Below, in pieces: positions 62,508-64,000 of a DNA stretch of 64,000 nt; positions within the stretch are counted from its first letter, which is position 1; the number at the start of each line of letters is the position of its first letter. Source of the DNA: Ancylomarina sp048268005. GTDB lineage: Bacteria; Bacteroidota; Bacteroidia; Bacteroidales; Marinifilaceae. The notes under the pieces are model-generated. The model was given only the letters and a program-made list of their open reading frames with translations. It was not told where the DNA came from and did no database searches. The translations under genes were made by a program, and so were the position numbers. The stretch lies in the NCBI GenBank assembly GCA_048268005.1, contig JBLWWJ010000001.1, positions 186,001 to 250,000 on the forward strand. The letters are read 5' to 3'.

Positions 62508-63956
62508 ATGAAACTTAAAAGCCTAATTCTAGTGCTACTTCTACAACTAATTATATTTGGTTGTTCTAAAGACGAAAATGAAAACTACCTCAAACTAGAA
62601 ATCTCTACATCGGAGGTATCCGAAATAACGAATACGACCGCTATTTGTGGTGGTGATTTATCCAGCGATGGTGGTAAAATAATTAAAGCAAAGGGGCTTG
62701 TTTGGCATACGTCATCTAATGCTACTTTAGAAGTAAATACAGGGAAAACAACAGAAGCAAATAAAGTTGGTAAATTTGTTAGTAGCCTAACCGATTTAAC
62801 AGCAGATACAAAATATTTTGTTCGTGCTTATGCAACCAATGAGTTGGGAACTAAATATGGTGTTGAAAAAGAATTTTCAACAACGAATGATCGCAAGCCT
62901 GAAATTACCACATCAGAAGTGTCCGAAATAACGAATACGACCGCTATTTGTGGTGGTAATTTAATCAGCGATGGAGATAAAACAATCACTGCAAAGGGGC
63001 TTGTTTGGCATACGTCAGCTAATGCTACTTTAGAAGTAAATACAGGGCTAACAACAGGAGCAACTGAAGTAGGTGAATTTGTAAGTACTCTTACGGATTT
63101 AACCGAAAATACAAAATATTTTGTTCGTGCTTATGCAATCAATGAGTTGGGCACTACCTATGGTGAAGAAAAAGAATTTACGACAAAAGAATCTGTTAAT
63201 GTCTATATGGTATTTGTACAAGGCGGTACATTTCAAATGGGAAGTACTGATGGAAGCAGCGATGAAAGGCCTGTGCACAGTGTGAGTGTTGATGATTTTT
63301 ATATTGGCAAGCATGAGGTAACTCATGCGCAATTTATTAAGTTTCTTAACGAAGTGGGTGTTAATAGCAATGGTTCTTATAACGATTCGGATTATAATTC
63401 GGTAGAATATATAGATATGGAAGATTCCGATTGTGCCATATCACATAATGGTTCGGCATTTTATTTCTCGGGCAGTTCGTATGCCAGCGAACAGACTGCT
63501 CCTGTAATTAGAGTAACATGGTATGGGGCAAATGCCTACTGCAAATGGGCAGGTGGCAGACTACCCACCGAGGCTGAGTGGGAATATGCAGCTCGCGGAG
63601 GTGTTTCGGCAAGCTCAACAAGCTATTCAGGGAGTAACACAATTGGCGATGTAGCTTGGTACGGTAGTAATTCAGGAAAAAAAACACACGAAGTATGTAC
63701 AAAACAAGCCAACGAGTTGGGTATTTACGATATGAGTGGTAATGCGTGGGAGTGGTGTAGTGATTGGAGGGGTAGTTTATATTATGGCAGTAGCCCAAGT
63801 TCTAATCCACAGGGGCCTTCATATGGCACTGGCCGAGTTATTCGTGGTGGTAGTTTGTACAGCGACGCTAGTAGCTGTCGTGTTGCCAATCGTAGTGCCT
63901 TCAACCCGGACGGCAGCTCCTTCGATCTCAGTTTCCGAGTAGTCCAAGTTAAATAA
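62508..63956 (+). CDS. Lipoprotein with FN3-like repeats and FGE/C-type-lectin domain; likely DGR target
   Basis: A 482-residue lipoprotein (lipobox IIFGCSKD, Cys19). Two near-identical FN3-like repeats of 101 residues (about 31-130 and 132-228; both contain SEVSEITNTTAICGG) lead to a formylglycine-generating-enzyme/SUMF1-type domain (about 232-482). That domain shows MVFVQGGTFQMGS, HEVTHAQFIKFLNEVG, RLPTEAEWEYAARGG, YDMSGNAWEWCSDW and a C-terminal RGGS ... FRVV. Of the two catalytic Cys expected in true FGE, one position is Ser (452 region) and only Cys457 is kept, so enzymatic activity is unlikely. This fold and architecture are those of DGR-diversified surface proteins. It ends 44 bp before the window edge. 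Confidence 0.9.
   Translation: MKLKSLILVLLLQLIIFGCSKDENENYLKLEISTSEVSEITNTTAICGGDLSSDGGKIIKAKGLVWHTSSNATLEVNTGKTTEANKVGKFVSSLTDLTADTKYFVRAYATNELGTKYGVEKEFSTTNDRKPEITTSEVSEITNTTAICGGNLISDGDKTITAKGLVWHTSANATLEVNTGLTTGATEVGEFVSTLTDLTENTKYFVRAYAINELGTTYGEEKEFTTKESVNVYMVFVQGGTFQMGSTDGSSDERPVHSVSVDDFYIGKHEVTHAQFIKFLNEVGVNSNGSYNDSDYNSVEYIDMEDSDCAISHNGSAFYFSGSSYASEQTAPVIRVTWYGANAYCKWAGGRLPTEAEWEYAARGGVSASSTSYSGSNTIGDVAWYGSNSGKKTHEVCTKQANELGIYDMSGNAWEWCSDWRGSLYYGSSPSSNPQGPSYGTGRVIRGGSLYSDASSCRVANRSAFNPDGSSFDLSFRVVQVK
62598..63191 (+). repeat. Intragenic tandem repeat (period 303 bp)
   Basis: Two FN3-like modules inside the lipoprotein gene share long identical DNA stretches, such as TCCGAAATAACGAATACGAC near 62620 and 62922. 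The period is 303 bp. The high DNA identity suggests a recent duplication and possible length variation between strains. Confidence 0.85.
63855..63944 (+). other. Probable DGR variable repeat (VR) region
   Basis: Codons 450-479 encode the C-terminal lectin-fold region between RGGS and FRVV. From codon 451 to 476, 25 of 26 codons end in C or T and G+C is about 55%, against a far more AT-rich remainder. Constant residues (Cys457, RVANR, NPD, SFRV) alternate with residues that would be Asn (AAC/AAT) in a template repeat. That is what adenine-specific mutagenesis by a diversity-generating retroelement leaves. The template and reverse transcriptase are not in the window. Confidence 0.7.
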
Positions 63957-64000
63957 AAGTGAGCTAAAAATAAGATATAATTAAGGGAAATAACATTATT

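Noticed and set aside
61428..64000. Template repeat for the putative DGR inside the window
   Set aside because: I looked in the gaps and coding regions for an A-rich near copy of the 63843-63947 segment and found none; the template must be outside if the idea is correct.

Overview
The window looks like a chromosomal segment of a free-living, probably marine member of the Bacteroidota. The evidence is the SusC/SusD-type nutrient uptake genes, many lipoproteins, TAnnTTTG-like promoter boxes, AT-rich DNA, and a Por-type (T9SS) C-terminal sorting domain on one amylase. Placement near Marinifilaceae/Marinilabiliales is inference. I see no tRNA, rRNA, CRISPR array, transposase or prophage.

Region 1 (1-12048, minus strand) is a polysaccharide utilisation locus (PUL). 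A LacI regulator, a sugar MFS transporter and a ROK kinase form one unit. SusC, SusD, a LamG/FIVAR lipoprotein, an endonuclease/exonuclease/phosphatase-family protein and a GH92 alpha-mannosidase (cut by the window edge) follow. GH92 suggests an alpha-mannan or mannose-rich glycan. Matching 20-bp operators lie before susC and before lacI. Region 2 (12179-19806) holds housekeeping or metabolic genes: YibE/F membrane protein, alkaline phosphatase, acyl-CoA synthetase, class V aminotransferase and a metallophosphatase. Region 3 (19806-22788) is a compact four-gene redox unit: thioredoxin, ApbE flavin transferase, DUF4266 mini-lipoprotein with a Gly/Cys tail, and a DUF3570 barrel.

Region 4 (22982-55762) is a large starch/maltodextrin PUL. 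Two paralogous susCD modules with SusE/F-type binding lipoproteins and a secreted T9SS amylase are on the minus strand. A LacI regulator, MFS transporter, beta-phosphoglucomutase, GH65 phosphorylase, three GH13 enzymes, one GH31 enzyme and an esterase are on the plus strand. Together they would bind starch outside, cut it at the surface and in the periplasm, import oligosaccharides, and phosphorolyse maltose to glucose and, via beta-glucose-1-phosphate, to glucose-6-phosphate. Both susC promoters carry the same tandem LacI-type operators and a conserved leader of about 225 nt. Region 5 (55970-61427) has a phosphatase-like protein, an M1 aminopeptidase, a DUF1338 protein and a Cys/Met PLP lyase.

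Region 6 (61428-64000) holds a candidate small RNA, a tiny ORF between two hairpins, and a lipoprotein with two near-identical FN3-like repeats and a C-terminal formylglycine-generating-enzyme (C-type lectin fold) domain. The last roughly 30 codons of that gene have the signature of the variable region of a diversity-generating retroelement (DGR): GC-rich, 25 of 26 consecutive codons ending in C or T, and conserved residues alternating with diversified ones. The template repeat and reverse transcriptase would lie beyond the right edge. This is the most exciting lead in the window.
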